Shown: positions 34,549-44,722 of the stretch, piece after piece
Layout of the letters: every line of letters starts with the position of its first letter
Numbering within the stretch: position 1 is the stretch's first letter
Source of the DNA: Portulaca oleracea
Taxonomy: Eukaryota > Streptophyta > Magnoliopsida > Caryophyllales > Portulacaceae
Reading direction: 5' to 3'
Assembly (NCBI GenBank): GCA_029582165.1
Contig: CM055882.1
Span: forward strand, 11,426,001 to 11,490,000
Length of the DNA: 64,000 nucleotides
The notes under the pieces: model-generated
The model's database searches: none
What the model was told of the DNA's origin: nothing
Seen by the model: only the letters and a program-made list of their open reading frames with translations
Made by a program: the position numbers and the translations under genes

Positions 34549-37500
34549 GCTGCGGAAACCTCCTCAACTTCTGATAGACTTCGCATCTGATTGGCGTTCA
34601 CTATTTCCATCTCCTTGACACTTTGAAAAGCTCTGATAGGCGAAACAAGTCTCAAAGACCCTGTATTGTCATAGCGCACCCTCCTTAATTTGGGATTTGC
34701 TGAGTCGAATGGAAATGGGATTGATATCCTCATCTGTTCGTTCAATGTCCCCTGCAATTCCAGTTGTTCCACATCGGGGCATGTAATAACGCATTTAAAA
34801 TTAGGACAACTCTTGATAGTCAACTTAGAAAGAGATGGAAATGATGTCAAAAGATATCGTTGTCCTTCATGCATTCCATCATCAAAGAGTTCATCCTCTT
34901 TTCTCCACCACCCTTTCAACTTATACAAAACCTTTGATGCGAGTTGTTGAAGGAAGGGAAATAATATCCTTGATTCAGAAGTTTCTCCAGCATCATCAAT
35001 AGTCAGCCTAGAAAGAGATGGAAATGATGTCAAAAGATGCCCCGGTCCTTTGTGCACACCACCATCAACGATACCATCCTCATCGCTCCACCATCCTTTC
35101 TGCTTATACAAACCCTTTAATTCGAGTTGCTTAAGGAAGGGAAATAATACCCTTGATTCAGAAACTGCTGTGACATCCCCAGCAATGCTCTGTGTGCCAC
35201 TTTTCTCAATGTACTCCAAGTCATGCAAATGCCCTAATGCCAAGGATCTTAGATTACACAACTTTCTCAATGATGGTAGGTACTGCAACCCCGGACAACC
35301 ATAAAGGTCAAGCTTGACAAGATTTGGAAGAAAGGTTGCCAAGTTATCTTCCCTTGCCCAACTTGGCATTCTCATACCACCATAGTTAACTAAGCTCAAT
35401 TCTCTCAAATTACAATGTGGTTGTAGGTCTTCTAGCAGTAAAAGTTGCTCAGTCTCAGTTGCCCTGTATTTCCCCGAATAAAATGAAATGTGCAGATGAT
35501 CCAGATGCTTCTTATTCCTCATGTACCCTCCTTGGTTAACACTCTTCTCTGCATACTCAAAATTTGAGTGCAAAAGAATAGTCAGCTTGCCTTTCAGATG
35601 TGTGAGAGCTTTTAGTTCTTCCATTTGATGAACAATGCTTTGCTTTGAAGACGAATAAGCGTCACCTACTAGAAACAAAGGCAACTTTTGGAGACATGTC
35701 AACCTTCCCATTCCTTTCGGAAAACTACTAAGTGATCGACAATAATCAACATCCAAGACCATTAGGTTCACTAGTTCTGGCAAATCTATTGGCAACTCTC
35801 TCAAAGAACAGCAAAAATGTAAACTTAAGGTTTGCAGATTACGCAATTTGCTGAATGAGTTGGGCAACGACTCTAGGTAATCATTATAGGAAAGATCTAG
35901 ATATCTTAGATGCAGTAATTTCACCAAGTCATTAGGCAGACTTTTAAATGATGAATTGCTCAAGTCCAATGTCCTTAGACACATCCAACTTCTCAACAAT
36001 TTATCAACAATTGCCACTTGCTTAGACTGGCTTATGCGAAGACATGTACGAACCTTAGCCTTAGCGAAAGAGATACACGCGCCATCACCCATATAACCAT
36101 AAGATAAATGTCGAACTCTATTGTCCAAATCCATTTCAATAGCATCTCCTGCAATAATCTCATGGCCAGCTACTTCCTGAGCAATATCATGCATCAAATC
36201 GTGAATTTTGCATGAAACAATTTTTCCATGTATGTCTTTCGTAATGTCTTGGAAGAAACATCTCTTCACCAAGACTGAAAAATATTCTTCACCAACATCT
36301 GCAATACTTTGATCCTTCTGTGGGACAATATAATCTTGCGCCATCCAAAGCCTAATCAAAGTTTCCCGATCTATAACATGATCCTTGGGAAATAAAGCAC
36401 AATAACTGAAGCATGTTTTCACTGGGGGTTCAAGATGATAGTAACTGAGCTTTAGGATAGGTCCAATGCCACCACTCTTGCCATATTTAATTTGACCCAA
36501 CTCGGCTCTGAGAAACTGTAACCACTTCTCCTTTTCTTGCCCATACAAAAGACTCCCCACTACTTTAATGGCAAGCGGAACATTGGCGCATTTTTCAATA
36601 ATACCTTGACCAATTTCAACTAACGCAGAAGGGTGTGATTGGTCAACCTTTTGTCCAAAGGCAGTTATCTCAAATAAACGCCACGAATCATCTTTTGACA
36701 GTCCTTCTAATTCGTGAATGTGCTTTGTTGCTACAATTGTGGCCGTATTTCTAGATCGGGTTGTCACCAAAACCCACGCGCCTTTAAGACCAACTTTGAG
36801 GAACTTGGCCAACTCTCTCCATTGAAGACAATTCTCATTCCAAAGATCATCCAGCACGAGAAGATACTTTTCCCCCTCAAGTACCTCTCGCAATTTTTCT
36901 TGTAAAGGCTCCATTGTAAGATTTTCATGGCAGTAACCTGTAGCTGATTGTAAAATCTTACAAAGAGCACCTTTCACGTCAAGTTGCTGGAGATCTTGAT
37001 CAGAGATGCAAGCCCACAACCTCAAAGGAAAGTTTTCCTTAACTCTTGGATCGTTAAACACAAGTTGGGCAAGGGCAGTTTTCCCTAACCCACCAATTCC
37101 CACAATAGATAAGAAAGAAACACGATCTTGATCTTCATCAGGATTCAACAAAATATCAACAATTTTATCCTGATCATTCTTTCTTCCTATAATATCGTCA
37201 ACATACACATAAGAACAAGTCTCTTCCCTTCTTCCGAGAATACGTCGACAGTCAAGCTTAAACCCAAACTTAATACGGTCATCCGCAATCTCATCCAACT
37301 TCTTTCTAATTTCCTTAACCCCTTGGGACATTTTGCGAGCAATACCCAGAGTGTCAAAGCTAGAAATCAAGGAACGAACCTTTTTGGAGACTTTTCCACC
37401 CTCGATGAGTTTCTTCTTCTTCCTTTGGGCCAAAGTCATGAACTCGTCGAGCAAGTCATCGGCGTCATAAACAGCATCCTTGAGCTGTTCAATGTAGAGT

Positions 37501-37691
37501 TGAGCTGGCTTGGAAAGCGGCTCTGTCTTGGATTCAGCTTCTTCGAGAATAGCTTTGACAATCTTGACAGTCTTTTCAAGCTTCTCCAGCTGAGATTTGT
37601 AGTCCAAAATGTCGCAAAAATTTCTTAGCTCCGGACATTGTAGGGCGGCAAAGATGGTTTGGGCAGCAGACAACACTGTTCCCAGATCCAT
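34500..37691 (-). CDS. CC-NBS-LRR disease resistance protein (RGA-like), 3' frameshift
   Basis: An intracellular immune receptor of the CNL class; 1,063 codons from MDLGTVLSAAQTIF (ATG at 37689-37691; upstream in-frame ATG rejected because the Rx-type CC domain starts here and the duplicate shares this start). Order: coiled coil with DADDLLDEF (about residue 80), P-loop GIGGLGKTALAQ (about 200), RNBS-A FPLRLWACISDQ, kinase-2 KYLLVLDDLWNE (about 280), RNBS-B WVLVTTRSRNTA, GLPL-equivalent NVPLAIKVVGSLL, RNBS-D CFSYCALFPKD, MHD KIHDLMHDIAQ (about 500), then LRRs to the end. All nucleotide-binding motifs are intact. One base appears missing near 34550, so the reading ends in KSFKYGAAKN instead of the last LRRs. 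It could act truncated, be a recent pseudogene, or reflect a sequence error. The pathogen target is unknown. Confidence 0.92.
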   Translation of the reverse strand: MDLGTVLSAAQTIFAALQCPELRNFCDILDYKSQLEKLEKTVKIVKAILEEAESKTEPLSKPAQLYIEQLKDAVYDADDLLDEFMTLAQRKKKKLIEGGKVSKKVRSLISSFDTLGIARKMSQGVKEIRKKLDEIADDRIKFGFKLDCRRILGRREETCSYVYVDDIIGRKNDQDKIVDILLNPDEDQDRVSFLSIVGIGGLGKTALAQLVFNDPRVKENFPLRLWACISDQDLQQLDVKGALCKILQSATGYCHENLTMEPLQEKLREVLEGEKYLLVLDDLWNENCLQWRELAKFLKVGLKGAWVLVTTRSRNTATIVATKHIHELEGLSKDDSWRLFEITAFGQKVDQSHPSALVEIGQGIIEKCANVPLAIKVVGSLLYGQEKEKWLQFLRAELGQIKYGKSGGIGPILKLSYYHLEPPVKTCFSYCALFPKDHVIDRETLIRLWMAQDYIVPQKDQSIADVGEEYFSVLVKRCFFQDITKDIHGKIVSCKIHDLMHDIAQEVAGHEIIAGDAIEMDLDNRVRHLSYGYMGDGACISFAKAKVRTCLRISQSKQVAIVDKLLRSWMCLRTLDLSNSSFKSLPNDLVKLLHLRYLDLSYNDYLESLPNSFSKLRNLQTLSLHFCCSLRELPIDLPELVNLMVLDVDYCRSLSSFPKGMGRLTCLQKLPLFLVGDAYSSSKQSIVHQMEELKALTHLKGKLTILLHSNFEYAEKSVNQGGYMRNKKHLDHLHISFYSGKYRATETEQLLLLEDLQPHCNLRELSLVNYGGMRMPSWAREDNLATFLPNLVKLDLYGCPGLQYLPSLRKLCNLRSLALGHLHDLEYIEKSGTQSIAGDVTAVSESRVLFPFLKQLELKGLYKQKGWWSDEDGIVDGGVHKGPGHLLTSFPSLSRLTIDDAGETSESRILFPFLQQLASKVLYKLKGWWRKEDELFDDGMHEGQRYLLTSFPSLSKLTIKSCPNFKCVITCPDVEQLELQGTLNEQMRISIPFPFDSANPKLRRVRYDNTGSLRLVSPIRAFQSVKEMEIVNANQMRSLSEVEEVSAAALPPYKSFKYGAAKN

Positions 37692-37999
37692 TCTTCTATT
37701 TTTGAGCAGAGTCGAATGTGATGAATCGATGGAAGGGTAGCAGTACGTAGTGAAAATCAACTGGGTGCATATATTGAAAGAGCCTATATGAAATGGCTGT
37801 GCAACATTTTAATCAGGAGAGTATTTTTTTTTTTGGGTTTGAAAGAGGCCAACAGACAACACCCTTCCCAGATCTATCCTCGACTTAAACGCTTGCTATT
37901 TTGTATTATTATTAAGGTAAATTTGTCTCAGGATATATTTTTTACTCCCTCCGTATGCTATTATTATTAAGTTAAGTTTTGTCCCAATATATTTTTTTA

Positions 38000-38239
38000 C
38001 CCCCTCCGTTTCATATAATATTTCAATTGATAAATTTTAAAAATTTTGATCATAAATTTCTCAATATATAGGATGGATTTTTATATAAAATTAACATTAT
38101 AAATTCATAACGAAAAATACTATCATCAGAATATAATATTTTAATTATTAATAAAATATTATGTAAAAAATTATTAATCAAAAAATCATTGAATACCGTG
38201 AAAGTCAAAATTATGAAAATTAATATGGAACAGAGGGAG
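38000..38239. mobile_element. Stowaway-like MITE upstream of NLR copy 1
   Basis: Termini CCCCCTCCGTTTCATATAA and ATATGGAACAGAGGGAG with TA flanks. A counterpart lies at the matching position of copy 2 (43897-44491), so the insertion predates the duplication. A TACTCCCTCCGTATGC motif at 37943 is a partial copy. Confidence 0.65.
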
Positions 38240-39031
38240 TATGTGTCTTACTCCTCATCAAATTAATATTTCTTATGATTCTTGACGCTATCTTTTTTAG
38301 TAGTAATTGTTAGTTATCAATTATGAGAAGCTTGTGATGTGTTTGATACATCAATGAGTACAAATGATATCCTCTTCCAATAAACCCTTTTGGTAAACTT
38401 ATTTTAAGTGTTTTTTGAAAATATAAAAAAAATAATGGATAAAGTATTGTTTTATGTAATTTAATTATATATGATATGATAGTTATATAATTCAATCATA
38501 TCTTTTAATTTCATCTTAATATATATCGTATAATTTTAATGATATGCTAAGACACTTAAAAAGTGTGTTACCCCAAGACTATCCTTTTTGTTATTATTAT
38601 TACTCTTTCCATCACATATTAATTATCCCAAAGTTCCAAAAATTTTATCATAACATATTTTATCGAAAATAGTTTTTTATGATAACATTTTTCATGTTTA
38701 ATATGATTGATGATATTACTTTTTTTATACTAATTACTAAAAGATTGTATATGTTAAGAAATTAATGAAGTCAACGAACTACTGCTACAATAATATTTTT
38801 CATCATTAATATAACTACTCTCTCATCCAAAAAATATAATGAAGTACTACTGCTATAACTACTACTACTCCTCCTACTGCTAAAAGATTGTATATATTAA
38901 GAAATTAATGAAGTACTACTACTATAACTACTACTACTCCTCCTACTGCTACTGCTACTGCTGCTGCTGCTATTATAACTACTCTCTCATCCAAAAAAAA
39001 TTGTCCTATTTGATTTTGCAAACTTTTCTAT
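38240..39031. other. duplicated 5' flank of NLR copy 1
   Basis: AT-rich sequence matched at 44490-44720 and 45250-45350 in copy 2. It contains ATTAATATTTCTTATGA, TTATGAGAAG and TCACATATTAATTATCCC segments in both. Also holds a CTACTACT/CTGCTGCT run at 38850-38975. No gene. Confidence 0.5.
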
Positions 39032-39265
39032 CAATAAATTACTAAAAGGTACCCTATGTTTTGCGGTATCTATTTTCAGGGGACCATATTATTGAAAATA
39101 ATTTCTAGGTACCCTGTGTTTTGTAGTACCTATTTTCTGGTGACAAATTATCTTTTAGTTTTATTATAAGATCCCCGAGACTATGTAAAATTGCAAAAAT
39201 ATCCCTACTTTGATAAAAGCTTGTCTATTTATATTTCTACCTGCATTACTATTTGTTTTAAAGAA

Positions 39266-40033
39266 GGGAAATTGGATTTAAATAATTTGAACTTTGGGTC
39301 ATAGTAGAAGTAGACTAATAATCTGAACTTTAGATTTGGTTCTAAATAATTCGAACTTTGATCCCCTTGGATTCTAGTAGGATGCCACTGAGTTAAGTTG
39401 AACTTAAACCGGTGGCGGGATGACGTGGCGACGGAGGCATGTGCTTGGCCTTTTTAGTTGTGTCATGTCAGCTTACTATTGTCATCCCGCCGCCGAGTTA
39501 AGTTGTGGCGTGATATTAGAATCCAAGGGGGTCAAAGTTCAGATTATTTAGAACCAAATTTAAAGTTCATATTATTTAGTTTACTATGGCTGTGTTCGGC
39601 AGTAGCGTTTGGGGCAGCGTTTAGCGTTTTGACCAAGTCAAAACTCTAATTGCGTAAATATTAGTGTTCGGTAAGCTAGCGTTTTGAGTAGCGTTTAGCG
39701 TTTTGACGAGTGTTGTGAAACGCTAATAAAGTTAATGTTTAGCGTTTGGAGTATAGCGTTTCATATTTTTCGGTCAAAAAATACCCTTTGAAAATTTTAT
39801 CTTTCAAAATTATTCATATCCTTTTATGTCAATTCACTATAATCTGTTAATTCAATCGCTAAATTTACCGAACACAGTTTTCATTTGAACAGTCATCCGC
39901 TATCCGCTACTTAAACCGCTATCCGCTGCTTAAATCGTATACGCTACATAAACCTCTATCCGCTACCTAAAATACTAATTTTGCCGAACAGGCCCTATGT
40001 CTCAAAGTTCAGATTATTTAAATCCAATTTCCC
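39266..40033. mobile_element. nested fold-back element with ATTGGATT terminus
   Basis: Ends GGGAAATTGGATTTAAATAA and its complement. The arms share GAACTTTG and TTTGGTTCTAAATAAT. The tip and the inner GAGTTAAGTTGAACTTAA / GGTGGCGGGATGACGTGGC motifs match the Pack-MULE-like element at 21079-22475, so the two are related, but this one carries no gene fragment. The TSD is not resolved. Confidence 0.72.
39588..39995. mobile_element. MITE with TGTTCGGC terminus, innermost of the nest
   Basis: Ends GGCTGTGTTCGGC and GCCGAACAGGCCC with a possible 3-bp TSD TAT. Subterminal repeats TAGCGTTT on the left and ATCCGCTA on the right. Probably Harbinger-type. Confidence 0.6.
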
Positions 40034-40429
40034 TTTAGCATCTCCATATTTTTCATTGACAAACTCTAATATTTGTTTTTTTTAAAGAATTACTATATGT
40101 TCTGCATTACTATTTGCTTTGATACCAAATGAAAAATATGGAGATACTAATTCTTTAAAACAAATAGTAATGCATGTGAAAATATAAATTGACAAGATTT
40201 TATGAAGGTAGGGATATTTTTGTAATTTTATATAGTCTTGGGGGATCTTGTAATAAATCTAAAAGATAATTTGTCACCAGAAAATAAGTACTACAAAACA
40301 CAGGGTACCTAGAAATTATTTTCGTTATCTAAAAATAGATACCGCAAAACATATGGTACCTTTTAGTAATTTATTGCTTTTCTATGCATAACTTTGATTG
40401 TTAATTTTTAGTATTTTACTTTTTAAAGG

Positions 40430-40690
40430 CTTCTAATGTTATATTTAGATATAAATATTTTTTATTACAAATCTAATAATAATAACTTATATAATAAGTC
40501 CTAAGAGATTAATAATCAAAGCCTAAAAAAGTTTGACCCTATTTTAATCAAATAGTTCCTCCGTCCCATAATGATAGTCTATTCATTCTTTTACGAAAGA
40601 CCCAAAATAATATTCCATTTTACTATATTTGATCTTCTCTCTAAAATTAATATAAAATATTATATTAAATAATACTCTATCCGTTCCATA
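40430..40690. repeat. left member of a direct repeat flanking the dead NLR copy
   Basis: About 250 bases from ATTACAAATCTAATAATAAT through AAGTCCTAAGAGATTAATAA and CCCAAAATAATATTCC to TCCGTTCCATA. The same order recurs at 45590-45835. This is what a tandem duplication produces: the end of unit 1 joined to the start of unit 2 at 40690/40691. Confidence 0.75.
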
Positions 40691-42066
40691 TAACCATAAT
40701 CCTTGGGAAATAAAGCATAATAACTGAAGCATGTTTTCACTAGGGGTTCAAGGTGATAGTAACTGAGTTTTAGGATAGGTCCAATGCCACCACTCTTGCC
40801 ATATTTAATTTGACACAATTTGGCTCTGAGAAACTGTAATCACTTCTCCTTTTCTTGCCTATACAAAAGACTTCCCACTACTTTAATGGCAAGCGGAACA
40901 TTAATACATTTTTCAATAATACCTCGACCAATTTCAACTAACTCAGAAGGTTGTAATTGGTCATCATTTTGTCCAAAGGCAGTTATCTCAAATAAACGCC
41001 ACGAATCATCTTCTGACAATCCTTCTAATTCGTGAATGTGCTTCGTTGCTACAATTGTTGCCGTATTTCTAGATCGGGTGGTCACCAAAACCCACGCGCC
41101 TTTAAGACCAACCTTGAGGAACTTGGCCAACTCTCTCCATTGAAGACAATTCTCATTCCAAAGATCATCCAACACGAGAAGGTACTTTTCCCCCTCAAGT
41201 ACCTCTCGCAATTTTTCTTGTAAAGGCTCCATTGTAAGATTTTCGTGGCTGTGATCCGTAGCTAATTGTAAAATCTTACCAAGAGCACCCTTCACGTCAA
41301 GTTGTTGGAGATCTTGATCAGAGATGCAAGCCCACAACCTCAAAGGAAAATTTTCCTTAACCCTTGGATCGTTAAACACAAGTTGGGCAAGGGCAGTTTT
41401 CCCTAACCAACCAATTCCCACAATAGATAAGAAAGAAACACAATCTTGATCTTCATCAGGATTCAACAACATATCCACAATTTTATCCTGATCATTCTTT
41501 CTTCCTATAATATCGTCAACATACACATAAGAACAAGTCTCTTCCCTTCTTCCTAGAATACGTCGACACTCAAGCTTAAACCTAAACTTAATACGGTCAT
41601 CCACAATTGTTCGGTTGCGTATTTTTGGGTTTTTCTAAGTCAGGGTTGTCGAATCCGCAAGGATGGGTGTTAGGCTTGACGAGGAGATTGATTTGCGTTG
41701 GGGTGTTTTCAAGTGCGGAAAGCAGTAAATTATGAAAAGAAAACAATTAAACTAATCTAGACATGGATTCAAAATAACAATCAACACTAAGAAAGCATGG
41801 AAGAAGAAAGCAATAAATGAGAAAACTAGGATGAACAATGAAATTGGGAACAAGAAATTATACCTTTGATGAACAAAATCTTCACTAATTCTTCAATCTT
41901 CACTTGGGATTTCCCCCGAACAAACAAAAAAATGTGAATTGGATTACTAGGGATCCCCAAATCCTCACTTGAGAGTAGAATTTGTGACCCTTAGTCATCC
42001 TCCTCACTAAAAGTGGATTGATGGTGAATTAGCACTAGAAAGCTTGAAATCAAAGCAACAATGGGA

Positions 42067-42070
<4 letters not shown>

Positions 42071-42101
<31 letters not shown>
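42071..42101. repeat. GA microsatellite
   Basis: About fifteen GA units inside the solo LTR. Confidence 0.9.
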
Positions 42102-42102
<1 letters not shown>

Positions 42103-42378
42103 AAAAGACTTGGAAATTACTTCAATTGAAAGAGCTTGAAAGAGAGTTGAATACAAATTGCAAGAAAACTTGAAGAACAATTAAAGGATTAAAGCAAGAT
42201 TCAAGCAAGATAAAGAAAAATAATTAAACATAATTCTACTCTAATCCTACTCCTAAGCTAGCTCCTAATGATTCAAATAGTGTTGAATGTCCGTTGGTAT
42301 TTATAGAAGGAACAAAAACATTCCAAACCCTAGAATTAACTCCAGCAGAACGCGCACGCAGTTCCGCAGAATCGCCAG

Positions 42379-42654
42379 GTCGCGGGCGCGACGCTCCTCT
42401 GGCCCATTCCATCCGTTAGCCGCTCACATCGGTCGCGGGCGTTATATAATCGGTCGCGGGCGCGACCTGGTTCAGTCGTGGGTGCGACACGTCCATTAGC
42501 GGGCGCGACTTGGTTCTGTCCGCATGCCTCTTCTTCTCTCCGTGGCTGGTCGTGGGTGTGACAGTTCACGTAGAGGGCGCGACCAGTCTCTGTGGCATGT
42601 CTTGACGTGGCAGAACAAGGTCACGGGCACGACCCTGTGTGACTCGGGTGCGAC
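42379..42654. repeat. array of GTCGCGGGCGCGAC-type palindromes in solo LTR U3
   Basis: About nine units of 14-16 bases with arms GTCGCG and CGCGAC around GG. Full units at 42379-42392, 42452-42467, 42475-42488, 42549-42562, 42619-42634 and 42641-42654, with half units near 42431, 42498 and 42571. Several carry C-to-T-type changes (GTCGTGGGTGTGAC). GC content is far above the flanking sequence. On the minus strand the array ends about 75 bases before a TATA box. Confidence 0.9.
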
Positions 42655-43425
42655 GCCTGGCTGTCCTGACTGAAGTGATGGAGAAAGAGTGCCCGGTTTG
42701 TTTCCATTTCGGGTCTTCGACTCGGGTCGGGTCGGGAAATCACTCGGGATTCCATAAAAAGCCTCAATTAAGCCCAATTTCCTTCTAACTCTTTATTTCC
42801 CTACAAAACACAAAATCATCATATCTAATATATAATTACGGGGCTAGAACAAGCAAAAATACCCTATAAATGATATAAAATTCGGCTCAGAACGAGACCG
42901 AACAACAATCTCATCCAACTTCTTTCTAATTTCCTTAACCCCTTGGGACATTTTGCGAGCAATACCAAGCGTGTCAAAGCTAGAAATCAAGGAACGAACC
43001 TTATTGGAGACTTTTCCACCCTTGACGAGTTTCTTCTTCTTCCTCTGGGCCAAAGTCACGAACTCGTCGAGCAAATCATCGGCGTCATAAACAACATCCT
43101 TGAGCTGTTCAATGTAGGAGTTGAGCTGGCTTGGAAAGCGGCTCTGTCTTGGATTCAACTTCTTCGAGAATAGCTTTGACAGTCTTTTCGAGCTTCTCCA
43201 GCTGCGATTTGTAGTCCAAAATGTCGCAAAAATTTCTTAGCTCCGAACATTGTAGGGCGGCAAAGATGGTTTGGGCAGCAGACAACACCGTTCCCAGATC
43301 CATTCTTCTATTTTTGAGCAGAGTCGGAGGTGATGAATCGATGGAAAGTTAGCAGTAGTGAAAATCAACTGGGCGGATATATTGAGATTTGAAAAGGCCT
43401 ACATGAAATGGATGTGCAACATTTA

Positions 43426-43768
43426 GAGTACTAGGACCAGCATGGGGAAAATGAGGATGTGATGATGTGGCAAGGGAGTGAAGGACCCACAACAGAGTGT
43501 AATTCACATGGAGAGGGAGTGACAGCCAAGTTCACTTGGCAGGCGTGGGAAATGGCGTGGGAGATTGTGGGAGAAAGAAAAATAAAAAGGTCCTTTTCCA
43601 TTTAATTATACAAATTGAAAGGAAGAAAAACCAAAAAAAAAAAAATAAAATGTGTTCACTTCCCACTATCCTTCCACTTTGATGTGAAAAATACCCAAAT
43701 CACAAAGGTGGGAAAAGTAGGGGCCTACCATCACTTCCACTATTTTTCACGCTTTGTTGGGGATGCTC
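43426..43768. mobile_element. Harbinger-like MITE in 5' flank of dead NLR copy
   Basis: It is absent from the matching place upstream of copy 1. Direct repeats TTA at 43423-43425 and 43769-43771. The right end, inverted, is GAGCATCCCCAACAAAGCG, a common Tourist-type tip; the left end is poorly conserved. Confidence 0.6.
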
Positions 43769-43896
43769 TTAAGACATGAGCGTATTTTTTATTTTCGGTT
43801 TGAAGGTGGCCAGCAGACAACACACTTCCCATATTCGAGCCTGATGCTTGCTATTTGTTAAGGTAAGTTTTGTCCCAACTCCCAACATATTTTTTA

Positions 43897-44491
43897 CTCC
43901 CCTCCGTTTCACGTCTTTGAAAATTATACAGTTGAATTTCAAAAATTTTAATCATAAATTTTTCAATATATACAATGAGTAGTTATACAAAATTAATATC
44001 ACTAAATTCATAACTAAAATATTATCATCAAGTTATAATATTGTAATTTTTAATAAAATACTATATAAGAAATTATGAATCGATATCAAATAGTGATATT
44101 GAAGATTGTGAAAGTCCAAATTATGAATCAGGCCCCGTTCTTTTATACAGTTGGTTGCAGTTGGTTGTGGTGCAGTGTAGTGGAAATTTGAAAATTGTGG
44201 TGGGTTGGAGAAAGTTGTGGTGACATGTAAAAAGTTGTGGTAGATTGTTGAATATTGTGGTGTAAATAATTGTAAGTGAGTTAGTATATTTGAAATTGTA
44301 ATTCGAAAAAGTGAGATGAAATTTTTTATTTGAAAAAGTGAGATTCAATTTTTTTATTAAAATGGTAGATTGTGATGAATTGTGGTGGATTGTGATCGCT
44401 TATGGTGTAATATAGAAAGTTGTGGTGCAGTGTGAAACGTAACCAACGAGCCGCATAAAATAACTGGGCCTTAATATGGAATGGAGAGAGA
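43897..44491. mobile_element. Stowaway-like MITE interrupted by a Harbinger MITE
   Basis: Left terminus CCCTCCGTTTCACG next to TA; right terminus AATATGGAATGGAGAGAG. Counterpart of 38000-38239. The element at 44131-44470 was inserted into it after the duplication. Confidence 0.6.
44131..44470. mobile_element. Harbinger-like MITE (GTTCTTT family)
   Basis: Ends GGCCCCGTTCTTTTATAC and, inverted, GGCCCAGTTATTTTATGC; right TSD TTA, left TCA. Copy 1 shows the empty site (GAAAATTAATATGG near 38213). The interior has many GTGGTG motifs. Confidence 0.75.
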
Positions 44492-44722
44492 ATGCGTCTT
44501 ACTCTTCATCAAATTAATATTTCTTATGACTCTTATACTATCATTTTTGTAGTAAGTGTTAAATTATCAATTATGAGAAGTTTTAGATGTGTATGGTACG
44601 TCAATGAGTACAAATGAATATGCCAAAACATTTAAAAGATGTGTTACTCCAAGGTTATCTTTTTCGTTATTATTATTAGTCTTTCCATCACATATTAATT
44701 ATCCCAAAGTCCAAAAAATTTA

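Larger units (their letters stand above)
39032..40376. mobile_element. Mutator-like fold-back element, hosting two more insertions
   Basis: Outer ends CAATAAATTACTAAAAGG and CCTTTTAGTAATTTATTG with a perfect 9-bp TSD CTTTTCTAT (39023-39031, 40377-40385). Inverted arms share GGTACCCTGTGTTTTGTAGT, ATTATCTTTTAG and ATCCCTAC. No coding capacity. A second fold-back element (39266-40033) sits inside, and a MITE (39588-39995) inside that. Confidence 0.87.
41608..42904 (-). mobile_element. solo LTR inserted in the dead NLR copy
   Basis: 1,297 bp with TG...CA limits and 8-base inverted tips TGTTCGGT / ACCGAACA, flanked by a perfect 5-bp repeat ACAAT (41603-41607, 42905-42909). The paralogous NLR has the empty site GCAAT at 37285-37289. 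Read on the minus strand: U3, then a cluster of GTCGCGGGCGCGAC palindromes (42379-42654), then TATAAATACC at about 42297-42306, then leader and R/U5. No gag or pol. The family is not identified. Confidence 0.87.
40691..43303 (-). pseudogene. truncated, interrupted tandem copy of the NLR gene
   Basis: It matches the NLR at 34500-37691 from its start codon (43301-43303, MDLGTVLSAAQTIF) to RNBS-D, then stops at 40691 with no LRR. Damage: an extra G near 43118 shifts frame in the coiled coil; a 1.3-kb solo LTR (41608-42904) lies between LDEI and DDRIKF; the P-loop reads GIGWLGKT instead of GIGGLGKT; a Trp codon after QEKEK is TGA (near 40847). Kinase-2 (LVLDDLWNE) and WVLVTTRSRN survive. The 5' leader is also duplicated. 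Clearly non-functional as an NLR. Confidence 0.95.
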
